Shown here: piece by piece, positions 27,159 to 34,960 of the stretch
How the letters are laid out: the number at the start of each line of letters is the position of its first letter
Numbering within the stretch: the first letter of the stretch is position 1
Assembly: GCA_945870325.1 (NCBI GenBank)
Contig: CAMBRQ010000009.1
Coordinates: forward strand, 1 to 64,000
Source of the DNA: an uncultured Dorea sp.
Lineage (GTDB): Bacteria; Bacillota; Clostridia; Lachnospirales; Lachnospiraceae
Reading direction: 5' to 3'
DNA length: 64,000 nt
The notes under the pieces: model-generated
Database searches by the model: none
What the model saw: only the letters and a program-made list of their open reading frames with translations
Told to the model about the DNA's origin: nothing
Made by a program: the position numbers and the translations under genes

Positions 27159-28319
27159 TTAAGATAAATTCTCTACCAAAGCCTCCACGGCAATCTTTAC
27201 ATTCTCCAAAGAAGTGGCAAGATTCAATCGGATGAATGTCCCGAATCTCTCTCCGCCAAACCAGTCGCCAAAGTCTACCGCAAGACGGCACTTCTTCTGA
27301 ACCACTTCTTTCATCTCAGAAGCACCCAGATACGCACCCAGATCCACCCAGCAAAGATAGGTTCCCTCCAGAGGTGTCACCACCGCCTGCGGGAGTTTTG
27401 CGGCAAACTCTGCTTGTAAATATTCATAGTTCTCTGCAATCTGCTTTTTCACTTTCTCCAGCCACTCTTCACCCTTCTCATAGGCTGCCTGGGCTGCCAC
27501 ATAACCGAATGCATTCCCGCCGATCACTCTGTTTCCCTGTGTATACGCATCCCATTTTTCCCGAAGTCTCTCATCCGGAATGATCACGATAGAGTTCTGA
27601 CCTCCTGCAAGATTGAATGTCTTGGACGGTGCAGTCAAAGTCACGATGAGTTCCTGATAATCTCCAATCGAAAGTGACGGGATATGCGGATTCTCCCCGA
27701 ATATCAGATCCTGATGAATCTCATCGGAAATGATATACACTTGATGCTTTCTACATATCTCGAACAGCTGCTTTAGTTCTTCTTCCTTCCAGACTCTGCC
27801 CGCAGGATTATGCGGTGAACAGAGAATGAATAGTTTCACATGCTTGGAAACGATTTTCTCCTCAAAGTCTTGATAGTTAATCGTATATCTTCCATTCTGA
27901 TTGATAAGGTCTGAACAGATCAGTGTTCTATGATTGTTCTTAACGGCATTCAAGAATGGATAATATACAGGTGTATTGACGATTACCGCATCTCCCGGTT
28001 CTGTAAACATCTGCACCAGCCAGTGGAATCCTGCCACGACTCCCGGTGAAAACCGTATCCACTCCTTCTCTACCTCATATCCATGACGCTTCTTCTCCCA
28101 GTTTATAAATGCCTGATAATATTCCTCCGGGATCTTGTAATATCCATACACGCCTAACTGCACATATTCTTCCAGTGCATCCACAACACACTGTGCTACC
28201 CGAAAATCCATATCCGCAACCCACATTGCATGAAGGCCTTCTTCACCGAACATTCCTGTCTGTCCATCCCACTTATTACAATTCGTGTTCTTCCGGTCTA
28301 CATATATGATCTCTTCCAT
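27159..28319 (-). CDS. patB: PatB/MalY-type cysteine-S-conjugate beta-lyase
   Basis: A 386 aa fold-type I PLP enzyme that splits the C-S bond of cystathionine or cysteine S-conjugates to a thiol, pyruvate and ammonia. PLP lysine in APSKTFNLAG; other family marks are HAMWVADMDF, SPGVVAGF, LCSPHNPAGRVW, ISDEIHQDL and GTYLCWVDL. The ATG at 28319 is preceded by AAAGGAGA. It starts four bases after the M20 amidohydrolase, so the two are probably one unit that deacylates and then cleaves S-substituted cysteines. Confidence 0.9.
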   Translation of the reverse strand: MEEIIYVDRKNTNCNKWDGQTGMFGEEGLHAMWVADMDFRVAQCVVDALEEYVQLGVYGYYKIPEEYYQAFINWEKKRHGYEVEKEWIRFSPGVVAGFHWLVQMFTEPGDAVIVNTPVYYPFLNAVKNNHRTLICSDLINQNGRYTINYQDFEEKIVSKHVKLFILCSPHNPAGRVWKEEELKQLFEICRKHQVYIISDEIHQDLIFGENPHIPSLSIGDYQELIVTLTAPSKTFNLAGGQNSIVIIPDERLREKWDAYTQGNRVIGGNAFGYVAAQAAYEKGEEWLEKVKKQIAENYEYLQAEFAAKLPQAVVTPLEGTYLCWVDLGAYLGASEMKEVVQKKCRLAVDFGDWFGGERFGTFIRLNLATSLENVKIAVEALVENLS

Positions 28320-28323
28320 CTCT

Positions 28324-29562
28324 CTATCTCCTTTCCAATCTTCCCATACATCCATAATATCCAATCGCTGCAAATGCACCCGCCGCGCCGGCAAGCACAT
28401 CATCATCGAACCGGTAATCCGGACTGTGAAGTCCCGGAATCTCTTCTTTCTCCACCGGTCTGATTCCGATAAACATATATACGGACGGTACTCTGCTGCT
28501 ATATTCTGCGAAATTCTCGCCTCCAAGATTATCTTCTTCAATGATATATACTTGTCTACTGCCAAGAACTTCTGCTGCTGCATTCTTCACTCCATCCAGA
28601 AGATCCTGTGAATTCTCTACTGAGCCTCCATGAATCTGGACATCCACTTCACAAGATGCACCATATACTTCACATACGGCCTTCGCTTCTTTCTGAAGTT
28701 CCTCTCCCATCTTTTCCAGGGTCTCCCGCTTGGTTGCTCTCATTGTACCACCAAATTCGCATGTTTCGGGAATAATATTTCTCACGTTTACGTCTCCTGC
28801 CTGCATATAAGTAACAGACATGATCTTCGAATCTGTACCGCGGATCTTCCTTGCCAGGATTGCCGGGATATGCTGGTAGATCTCGCCTGCTGCCGCGATA
28901 GGGTCTATCGTCTGCTCCGGCCAGGATGCATGTCCTTTTCTGCCAATGACTTTAACCTTGAATGTTCCGACACATCCGAATGCATACCTTCTTGCAATTC
29001 CGATCTTGCCACTCTCTACAGAAGGCCAGCCATGTGCCGCAAATGCCATATCAACAGAAGGATTCTCAAGGACTTTATCTTCGCCAATCAGGGTATCCGC
29101 ACCTTTGCCGACCTCTTCTCCCGGCTGGAATACAAACTTGATACAGCCGCCCCATTCCTCACGGATATCGGATAAGATCTTCGCCGCGCCGATGATCCAT
29201 GTGGCATGTCCATCATGACCGCACGCATGCATACATCCCGTATTCTTAGACTTATAATCAAGTTCCAGATTCTCTTCTATCGGAAGTGCATCAATATCTG
29301 CCCTTAGAAGAATCGTTTTCCCTTCGGATCTTCCTCCCTTCATAACGGCAACAATCCCTGAACCTCCCGCTTTGTGTTCATACACTTCCAGTCCCGGTAT
29401 CTTCTTAAGTTCCCGACTGATAATCTCATGAGTCTTGGGAAGTTCAATGCCTAGTTCTGGATACTGATGGAGTTCATGTCTGATCCGTACCAGTTCCGGC
29501 TCTATCTCCTTTGCGGTCTTTTTCATTCTTTCAATTACCGCTTTCTGTTCCAATGCCTCCAC
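28324..29562 (-). CDS. M20-family amidohydrolase (N-acyl amino acid deacylase)
   Basis: A 412 aa zinc-dependent amidohydrolase. Metal motifs: LLRADIDALPI, MHACGHDGHATW, FQPGEEVGKGA, and a late HSPDYRFDD. It is close to HipO/AmaA and to Bacillus enzymes that remove the acyl group from N-acetyl-S-alkylcysteines. The open frame extends 56 codons upstream, but GTG at 29562, seven bases after AAAGGAGG, is the likely start. Context with PatB and an amino-acid importer suggests an S-conjugate substrate. Confidence 0.9.
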   Translation of the reverse strand: MEALEQKAVIERMKKTAKEIEPELVRIRHELHQYPELGIELPKTHEIISRELKKIPGLEVYEHKAGGSGIVAVMKGGRSEGKTILLRADIDALPIEENLELDYKSKNTGCMHACGHDGHATWIIGAAKILSDIREEWGGCIKFVFQPGEEVGKGADTLIGEDKVLENPSVDMAFAAHGWPSVESGKIGIARRYAFGCVGTFKVKVIGRKGHASWPEQTIDPIAAAGEIYQHIPAILARKIRGTDSKIMSVTYMQAGDVNVRNIIPETCEFGGTMRATKRETLEKMGEELQKEAKAVCEVYGASCEVDVQIHGGSVENSQDLLDGVKNAAAEVLGSRQVYIIEEDNLGGENFAEYSSRVPSVYMFIGIRPVEKEEIPGLHSPDYRFDDDVLAGAAGAFAAIGYYGCMGRLERR

Positions 29563-29639
29563 GCTGCGACCTCCTTTTTCATACTCATTCGAGCATCCCG
29601 TAATACATGCCTTCGGCTGGTGGGCTCTGCCCGATAATG

Positions 29640-29789
29640 TATATATTTTAAGGCCCGCACACAGATATGCGGACCTTCTCATTCGAACTTTATTCCCGGG
29701 AAGCAATGAGCCAGACAGCCGTGCTTGCACGGATATCTGGCGAATGCCGCGAGGGTCAGATACCCCGCAGCCTGCTGCCGGGTATCTGA
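29640..29789 (-). other. Row of three stem-loops between ABC and M20 genes
   Basis: Minus strand, in order after the ATPase stop: GTCAGATACCC...GGGTATCTGAC (29789-29754, perfect 11 bp); GCCAGATATCCGTG CAAG CACGGCTGTCTGGC (about 29743-29711); AAGGTCCGCA...TGCGGGCCTT followed by AAAATATATAC (about 29678-29651). The last resembles a weak terminator. Together they probably lower expression or protect transcript ends between the importer genes and the enzymes downstream. Confidence 0.6.
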
Positions 29790-30545
29790 CTATCGATTCA
29801 CAAAATTCAGGAACTGCTGAAGTCTCGGATTCTCCGGGTGGTCGATAATCTCCTCCGGGGTTCCGTCTGCTGCAATACGCCCACCGTCCATGAACAGAAT
29901 CCGGGTTGCTACCTCTCTGGCGAACCCAATTTCATGTGTTACAAGAATCATCGTGGTTCCGTCTTCCGCAAGAGACTTGATTGTATTCAATACTTCTCCT
30001 ACCAGTTCCGGATCCAGTGCGGAGGTCGGCTCATCGAACAATACCACATTCGGATTCACCGCCAGGGCTCTTGCAATCCCTACTCTCTGCTGCTGTCCAC
30101 CGGATAATTTGGATGGATAAAAGTCTTTTCTCTCTCCCATTCCTACCTTATCAAGAAGTTCAAGAGCAATCTTTTCCGCCTCATCCTTTGATTTTTTCTG
30201 GACAACAATCAGTGCCTCCATGACATTTTCAAGGGCTGTCTTATTCTTGAAAAGATTATATCCCTGGAATACCATCGACGAATGCTTACGCAATTCAATA
30301 ACATCCCTCTTCGTATGATGTTCGGCATCTACCGTAACATCACCAATTGTGATCCGTCCCTTTGTCGGTACCGTCAGATAATTCAGGCATCTGAGCAAGG
30401 TGGATTTACCGGTTCCTGATGGTCCAAGTATTGCAATTACTTCATTCTTATTGATCGTAAGATTGATATCCGTCAGGACCTTCGTATCTTTATCAAATTC
30501 CTTATATAGATGCTCAATCTTTACCAACTGTGTTTCTGTTCCCAT
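29790..30545 (-). CDS. Polar amino acid ABC transporter ATPase
   Basis: A 251 aa ATPase of the GlnQ/TcyC type: Walker [10 protein letters not shown] near residue 40, signature [15 protein letters not shown], Walker [15 protein letters not shown], and [10 protein letters not shown]. It powers the importer formed with the lipoprotein (30572) and permease (31508), all on one strand with short gaps. Confidence 0.94.
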   Translation of the reverse strand: MGTETQLVKIEHLYKEFDKDTKVLTDINLTINKNEVIAILGPSGTGKSTLLRCLNYLTVPTKGRITIGDVTVDAEHHTKRDVIELRKHSSMVFQGYNLFKNKTALENVMEALIVVQKKSKDEAEKIALELLDKVGMGERKDFYPSKLSGGQQQRVGIARALAVNPNVVLFDEPTSALDPELVGEVLNTIKSLAEDGTTMILVTHEIGFAREVATRILFMDGGRIAADGTPEEIIDHPENPRLQQFLNFVNR

Positions 30546-30571
30546 AATTTTCTCAATCTTTCTGACTTAAA

Positions 30572-31429
30572 TTATTCTTGAATCAACTGTGTCATATCTG
30601 CATACATCCACTTTTCAGTGATCTTAGCAATCGTTCCGTCGTCCAGCATCTCCTGGATAACCTTATTAAGTTCTTCTGCGAGTTCTGCTCCTTCATCCGT
30701 CTTTGGCAGGAAATATGCTACGTTATTTGCCATCAGATTCTCTTCAAAGAATCGGAAATCAGCTTCTTCATTGTTGTGTGAAAATGCATTTACATTCGTT
30801 GTTGTGTTAGCATAAGCATCAATTCTTTCAAGCATCAGGTCGTTCATACCTACTGCGCTGTCCTCATAAAGTTTTACCTCAAATCCAATCTCAGCGCCAA
30901 GATCTTCGATAATTGTCTGTGCTGCCTGTCCGTTTGTACAACCAACAACCTTACCCTTAAGATCCTCTACTGTCTGGTAACTGCTGCTGTCGTTAACGAT
31001 TACACACTGTGCATCTCCATAATATGGAATCGTTGCATTATACTTCTCTGTTCTCTCCGGCTTAACTGCTGTACAGTTGGCAACCACATCTGCACGGGCT
31101 GTGTCAAGTTCTCCCCACATAGCATCAAATGCTGCCTGCTTTACTTCAACTTCCCAGCCTGTACGCTCCTCGATCTCAGCCCACATCTCAGCATCAATAC
31201 CTGTCCATGTACCGTCATCTGCCAGAAGTGTATATGGCTCGCCTGTTCCTGAAGTTACAAGGGTTACTTTCCTGTCTGAATATCCTGTGCCTGATCCCTC
31301 GTCGGATTCTTCCGTCTTTGCGGTAGTCTCTTCTTTCTCAGAATCATCGGAACTGCTGCTTCCACATCCAACTACAAATGTCATTGTCATTGCAGTCACT
31401 AATAATGCTGCTAATAAACGTTTTTTCAT
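30572..31429 (-). CDS. Amino acid ABC transporter substrate-binding lipoprotein
   Basis: A 285 aa extracellular receptor. The signal peptide ends in a lipobox (FVVGC, Cys22), followed by a Ser/Asp/Glu-rich linker. The mature part is a family 3 solute-binding protein (TYSGTGEP-type start, GIDAEMWAEIEERTGWEVEVK, VANCTAVKPERTEKY, GCTNGQAAQTIIEDLGAEI). Sequence alone cannot name the ligand; cystine, or an S-substituted or N-acyl cysteine, fits the downstream enzymes. Confidence 0.9.
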   Translation of the reverse strand: MKKRLLAALLVTAMTMTFVVGCGSSSSDDSEKEETTAKTEESDEGSGTGYSDRKVTLVTSGTGEPYTLLADDGTWTGIDAEMWAEIEERTGWEVEVKQAAFDAMWGELDTARADVVANCTAVKPERTEKYNATIPYYGDAQCVIVNDSSSYQTVEDLKGKVVGCTNGQAAQTIIEDLGAEIGFEVKLYEDSAVGMNDLMLERIDAYANTTTNVNAFSHNNEEADFRFFEENLMANNVAYFLPKTDEGAELAEELNKVIQEMLDDGTIAKITEKWMYADMTQLIQE

Positions 31430-31507
31430 GATACTTTTCTCCTCTTCTTATAAAAATACTCTATATCTTAACAGATCCCCATCGCGGTTCCCCGTTTAAG
31501 ATCCCAT

Positions 31508-32170
31508 CTAATACATCGTCTCGCACTTTTTCTCCAGAAACTTATGTACCAGTCCAAGCACAAATATGATTACCCAGTAAATGAGCATGACTGCTGCATA
31601 GATTTCAAAATACCGGAAGGTTCTTGCACCCTCTATCTTAGCCGCACCCATAAGATCCGGAACACCAAGCATAAATGCCAGCGATGTCTGCTTGATCAGA
31701 TTGATGATATCATTGAACAATGGAGGCAATGCAACACGAACCGCCTGCGGAATGATAATCCGGTATACCAGTTGGAAATTAGTCATTCCAAGCGAATACG
31801 CCGCTTCTTTCTGCCCTTCATCCACAGAGAGAAGCGCTCCTCTGATACTCTCTGACATGAACGCTCCCATATTCAGACTCATGACTACAGCAACCGCGAT
31901 CAACGGCGTCATATCACGGACGAATGCGCTGTAAAGGGCGATTCCATAATAGAAGAAATACAACTGTGCCACGATCGGGGTTCCTCTCATGATCGAAACA
32001 TACACCCGCGTGAACTGATACAGCGCCGGTATCTTGTAGTACCCGATGACAGCGATAATAACTCCCACTAACAAAGCAAAAATCGTTGCCGCAATCGTCA
32101 GCTCGAATGTGACATTAACCTTGCTTGCAATAACCGGGAGAACCTCCAAAAAATAACTCACTTTAAACAT
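31508..32170 (-). CDS. Amino acid ABC transporter permease
   Basis: About 220 aa with five or six membrane segments and the EAA loop (EAAYSLGMTNFQLVYRIIIPQAVRVALPP shortened here to its EAAYSLGM and IIIPQAVR marks). It belongs to the HisM/GlnP-type family. The frame opens 17 codons earlier; the ATG at 32170 has GGAG eight bases upstream. First gene of the importer-M20-PatB operon. Confidence 0.92.
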   Translation of the reverse strand: MFKVSYFLEVLPVIASKVNVTFELTIAATIFALLVGVIIAVIGYYKIPALYQFTRVYVSIMRGTPIVAQLYFFYYGIALYSAFVRDMTPLIAVAVVMSLNMGAFMSESIRGALLSVDEGQKEAAYSLGMTNFQLVYRIIIPQAVRVALPPLFNDIINLIKQTSLAFMLGVPDLMGAAKIEGARTFRYFEIYAAVMLIYWVIIFVLGLVHKFLEKKCETMY

Positions 32171-32432
32171 CTCATCTACTCCAAACTTTCTATTAGACTT
32201 TCTAACTAAATACAGTACCATTCTAACTTTTTTGACATTTTTTTCATCGTCATTTATTTACAAACCGAAAAATTTATTTTGTAATCTTCGCACATTTTCT
32301 ATGAGAATCTCTATTTATAGATATTTTCTATCTACACATCGCACCACTGAGCATAGCAACATCTCATCCTCGCTTATTATAGAAAGATAATTATGAAGCA
32401 ACCATACGCCGCGGAAAGATAATAATATACAC
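32171..32432. other. Upstream region of the ABC importer operon
   Basis: AT-rich leader of about 260 bases. It must contain the operon promoter, but I find no convincing -35/-10 pair, operator palindrome or riboswitch, and no reading frame of note. Confidence 0.4.
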
Positions 32433-32481
32433 AAAAAAACGGCAGACACCACACAACAAAAATATGGTACTGCCATCTTTT
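32433..32481 (-). terminator. Terminator after XRE regulator gene
   Basis: Minus strand: ATGGCAGTACCA, a loop, TGGTGTCTGCCGT, then TTTTTTT. Confidence 0.85.
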
Positions 32482-32526
32482 AAGCATCATAATCCCAAAT
32501 CTTCTATGACTCTGTCACAGATATTT

Positions 32527-33633
32527 TCATAAAAAAGACTGCCTCAGTCTCTTGTATTCATCACTCTCTTCTAATACCGCAAAGGCAGGGTGTGCAAATG
32601 TCTGTGCCAAACTATCCCATACAACTTTCCGGTCTCTCGGTGCATCCGGTCCAAGATCAAGTGCCTCAAACCAGGAATCCATCGCATCAAAGAAGGCATC
32701 TCCATGCAGTTTCATATTCTGGTCCAGCAACAGATAACGAATCACCTCAGAATATCTCTTCAATCTCTCCAGCGCTTCCGCTGTCTTTTGCTGCATACAC
32801 AATACAATCGCCGCCATATACTGATAATTCGCCGCAACATTCGGATGAAGATGCTCCAGATCAAAAGCCTCCGCCACCGAATCTATCCTCCGCATCGTTT
32901 CCTCGCAGACCTCCGACTGTCCAGCATGAAGCATCAGATATTGTGTTGCGCTACTGACCAAGCTGTTCAGATGCATATACATACTGATCTGCGTAAAACG
33001 ATTCGCCTTCTCTGGCTCTCCTGCCATCTGATATGCCTGAATCAGGCAACCATCCCCCTGATTCGCAAGACGATAAGGATTCAGCGTCTCTTCCAGAATC
33101 TCAATCGTCTCCTGCGCTCTGCCACACTGCAAGGCGAATATCGCCTTAAGTAATGACGCATCATTACAGATTCCCACATCCCCACAATTAGCTATAATAT
33201 GATCGCATAGTTCAGATGCCGACATCAGGATCTCCCTCTGCCGCTCCTCCTTTGCCAACATAAAATGATTCAGCCACAGAACACAGATCTGGAACAGAAA
33301 CGGATAACAAGAATAATACTTCTTCACCAGTTCCCGGCTTTTTTCCATCACTTCTTCAAATGGCTCCTTTCCAAAATCCTCCGCCAGTTCATGATAGATC
33401 TTCTGTATCTGCTCCCTGCTTAACTGTGACTCATATCCCAGCAATTCATCAATGGATACATCAAAGAATGTCGCAAGTGCCGGAAGCAGCATAATATCCG
33501 GCATACTAAGCCTGGTCTCCCACTTCGAAACAGACGCCTTCGTCACTCCCACAAACGTTGCTAATTCCTCCTGCGTAACGCCTTTCTCACGGCGCAGACG
33601 GGTAAGATTATCCGAAAAATTCAATTGATTCAT
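32527..33633 (-). CDS. XRE-family regulator with helical repeat C-terminus
   Basis: A 368 aa protein. Residues 1-66 form a Cro/C1-type helix-turn-helix (LRREKGVTQEELATFVGVTKAS, KWETRLSMPDIMLLPALA, FFDVSIDELLGY). The rest is all-helical and resembles TPR-type regulators that bind peptides or partner proteins. No adjacent peptide gene is evident. Monocistronic with a strong terminator. Target genes unknown. Confidence 0.85.
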   Translation of the reverse strand: MNQLNFSDNLTRLRREKGVTQEELATFVGVTKASVSKWETRLSMPDIMLLPALATFFDVSIDELLGYESQLSREQIQKIYHELAEDFGKEPFEEVMEKSRELVKKYYSCYPFLFQICVLWLNHFMLAKEERQREILMSASELCDHIIANCGDVGICNDASLLKAIFALQCGRAQETIEILEETLNPYRLANQGDGCLIQAYQMAGEPEKANRFTQISMYMHLNSLVSSATQYLMLHAGQSEVCEETMRRIDSVAEAFDLEHLHPNVAANYQYMAAIVLCMQQKTAEALERLKRYSEVIRYLLLDQNMKLHGDAFFDAMDSWFEALDLGPDAPRDRKVVWDSLAQTFAHPAFAVLEESDEYKRLRQSFL

Positions 33634-33732
33634 TCCGACAGCCTCCTCCTGTTATCTCTGCTAGATAAGCACTTTTCTTCTTATATGTGATAATTATACT
33701 CTACTTCAGATGACATCCTCAATAGATGAAGG

Positions 33733-33803
33733 CGATACTTTTCGATACAAAATCAACCAGCAGGAAATGGGGACGGGGGAAATTGAAAAAACCTCCGTCC
33801 CCA
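33733..33803. repeat. GGGGACGGGGG hairpin repeat, copy D with 36-base flank
   Basis: The hairpin TGGGGACGGGGG / AAATTGAAAAAA / CCTCCGTCCCCA (33768-33803) is preceded by a 36-base flank matching copy C. It lies upstream of the XRE gene and before the small gene at 33870. Confidence 0.8.
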
Positions 33804-33869
33804 TAGAATAGTATTCGATATATATGTACATTCTATCTTTGAAGTATCTAAGCAAAGGAGTATGCACGC

Positions 33870-34031
33870 ATGAAAGAGACGAAATCTTCTTTTACGACAG
33901 AAAAACCGATTGATTATACGGAGACTAAAGATGCTTATGATGGTAACCTGCGTTCTGACGAGAATGTTAAATCCGCAGAACCTCTGCCGGAAACTAAACG
34001 ACCACGGAAGGATGGACCGGGAGGGGAGTAA
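33870..34031 (+). CDS. Small conserved-looking protein, 53 aa
   Basis: A 53 aa hydrophilic protein (starts MKETKSSFTTEKPIDYTE, ends KRPRKDGPGGE). A good ribosome binding site (AAAGGAG) lies nine bases before the ATG. No signal peptide, membrane segment or known fold. The charged KRPRKDGPGG tail suggests an unstructured nucleic-acid- or protein-binding end. I believe related small proteins occur in Lachnospiraceae but cannot confirm it here. Structured element SE1 starts one base after its stop. Confidence 0.6.
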   Translation: MKETKSSFTTEKPIDYTETKDAYDGNLRSDENVKSAEPLPETKRPRKDGPGGE

Positions 34032-34032
34032 A

Positions 34033-34360
34033 TGGGAATTTAGTTCTTGAAGAGTGTATGTGGAGTGTACGGCAGAGAGGGGCAGTATGGGCGTTCATAT
34101 CCGACTCCAATCGCCTACAATTCGTAGGTTCAAAAGAGGTCTGGAATCAGGAATCGAATGTAATCGTCGGAGAAAATCTGAAAGATTTTTCCGACTCAGA
34201 CATTCTTGAATTCTGTGCTTGTGGCACAGAATTCATCCTGATTTCAGACCTCTTTTTTACCAACGGATTGTACGGCTCTTCTACGGATATGAACGCCCAT
34301 ACTGCCCCTCTCTGCCTGACATTCTTATGTGTGACTCTTCATGAACTGTGAGGATTCCTG
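34033..34360 (+). ncRNA. Structured element SE1 (candidate ncRNA or mobile element)
   Basis: Starts TGGGAATTTAG (34033-34043) and AGTGTACGGC (34064). A perfect 31-bp outer stem joins 34072-34102 to 34285-34315. A 21-bp inner stem joins 34132-34152 to 34236-34256. Hairpin A has GAATGT/ACATTC and an internal loop ending TCAG. Hairpin B (34208-34234) is a perfect 11-bp stem with loop TTGTG. CCTGAC (34315-34320) and GGATTCC (34352-34358) close the unit. A weak hairpin with TTTTT follows at 34351-34375. No protein-like frame. Confidence 0.7.
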
Positions 34361-34627
34361 AAAACAATCCTTTTTGAGCAAGGTATGAAAGCATGCATAG
34401 CCTTGCACTTGTAATTTGCACTATATTACATACCGCTGGGCGAGTTTCCTGCGATAAGGTATGTAAAATCACGCGGAATAGAGCATCTAATCCTCTTCAT
34501 TACATACTGGCTGCCTCCTTCCCCCTTCCTGTTCTTTTCACACGCCCACGCTTCCATCTTCCACCCAATATTTCTCCATGTATCGCCCCGGTATCCCCAC
34601 CAATACCGCTCCACACATCCACTCCCA
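34361..34627. other. Gap between convergent elements SE1 and SE2
   Basis: No credible gene. It holds two short hairpins, GCAAGG...CCTTGC (34378-34406) and TTACATACC...GGTATGTAA (34426-34466), then a pyrimidine-rich plus strand. The open frames seen here run through the repeats and have no ribosome binding site. Confidence 0.5.
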
Positions 34628-34960
34628 CCGGAATCCCACACACACAGGAGAAAGCCTTGAGTCCACGGAGATGTCAGGTGCAAGGGCAGGGAAGTTGTGG
34701 GCTGCGGCCGTATCATAAGCCTTAGACCTCGTTGCAGAAAAAGATACCGTTCGTTCGTGCGAAACCAGGACTACAAGTCCTGGTTTCGAGGGCATCTGAA
34801 TCGTAAGACCCTCAAGGGCTTACGACGAATATGCCCGGTTAGAACTGACGATATCTTTTTCTGTTACGAAGTCTTGGCGAAATAATCCGGCCACAGCCCA
34901 CAACTTCCCTGCCCTTGTACCGTACATTTCCGATAATCAATTTTCTCCCCTAAATTCCCA
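34628..34960 (-). ncRNA. Structured element SE2 (candidate ncRNA or mobile element)
   Basis: Minus strand: TGGGAATTTAG (34960-34950) directly after the TGA of the aldo/keto reductase gene; ATGTACGG near 34926; outer stem between 34918-34884 and 34713-34679 (33 of 35 paired); inner stem GAAAAAGATA...TATCTTTTTC; hairpin A GGGCAT/ATGCCC with internal loop ATTCG/TTCAG; hairpin B (34787-34761), perfect 11 bp with loop TTGTA; CCTGAC (34678-34673); GGATTCC (34636-34630). Same plan as SE1 but unrelated stem sequences. Confidence 0.7.

Noticed and set aside
28320-28583. 88-codon N-terminal extension of patB
   Set aside because: It overlaps the M20 gene and lacks PatB similarity; AAAGGAGA precedes the ATG at 28319.
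34058-34351. 97-codon plus-strand open frame across SE1
   Set aside because: It reads through both arms of the perfect inverted repeat and has no ribosome binding site; the palindrome explains the open frame.
34033-34360. SE1-SE3 as group II introns, retrons or integron attC sites
   Set aside because: No reverse transcriptase or integrase nearby, no GTGYG start or intron domain V seen, and the size and motif set do not match attC; kept as an unassigned family.
34426-34716. 96-codon minus-strand frame overlapping SE2
   Set aside because: It overlaps the 3' part and outer stem of SE2, has odd Trp/Gly/Cys composition and no ribosome binding site.
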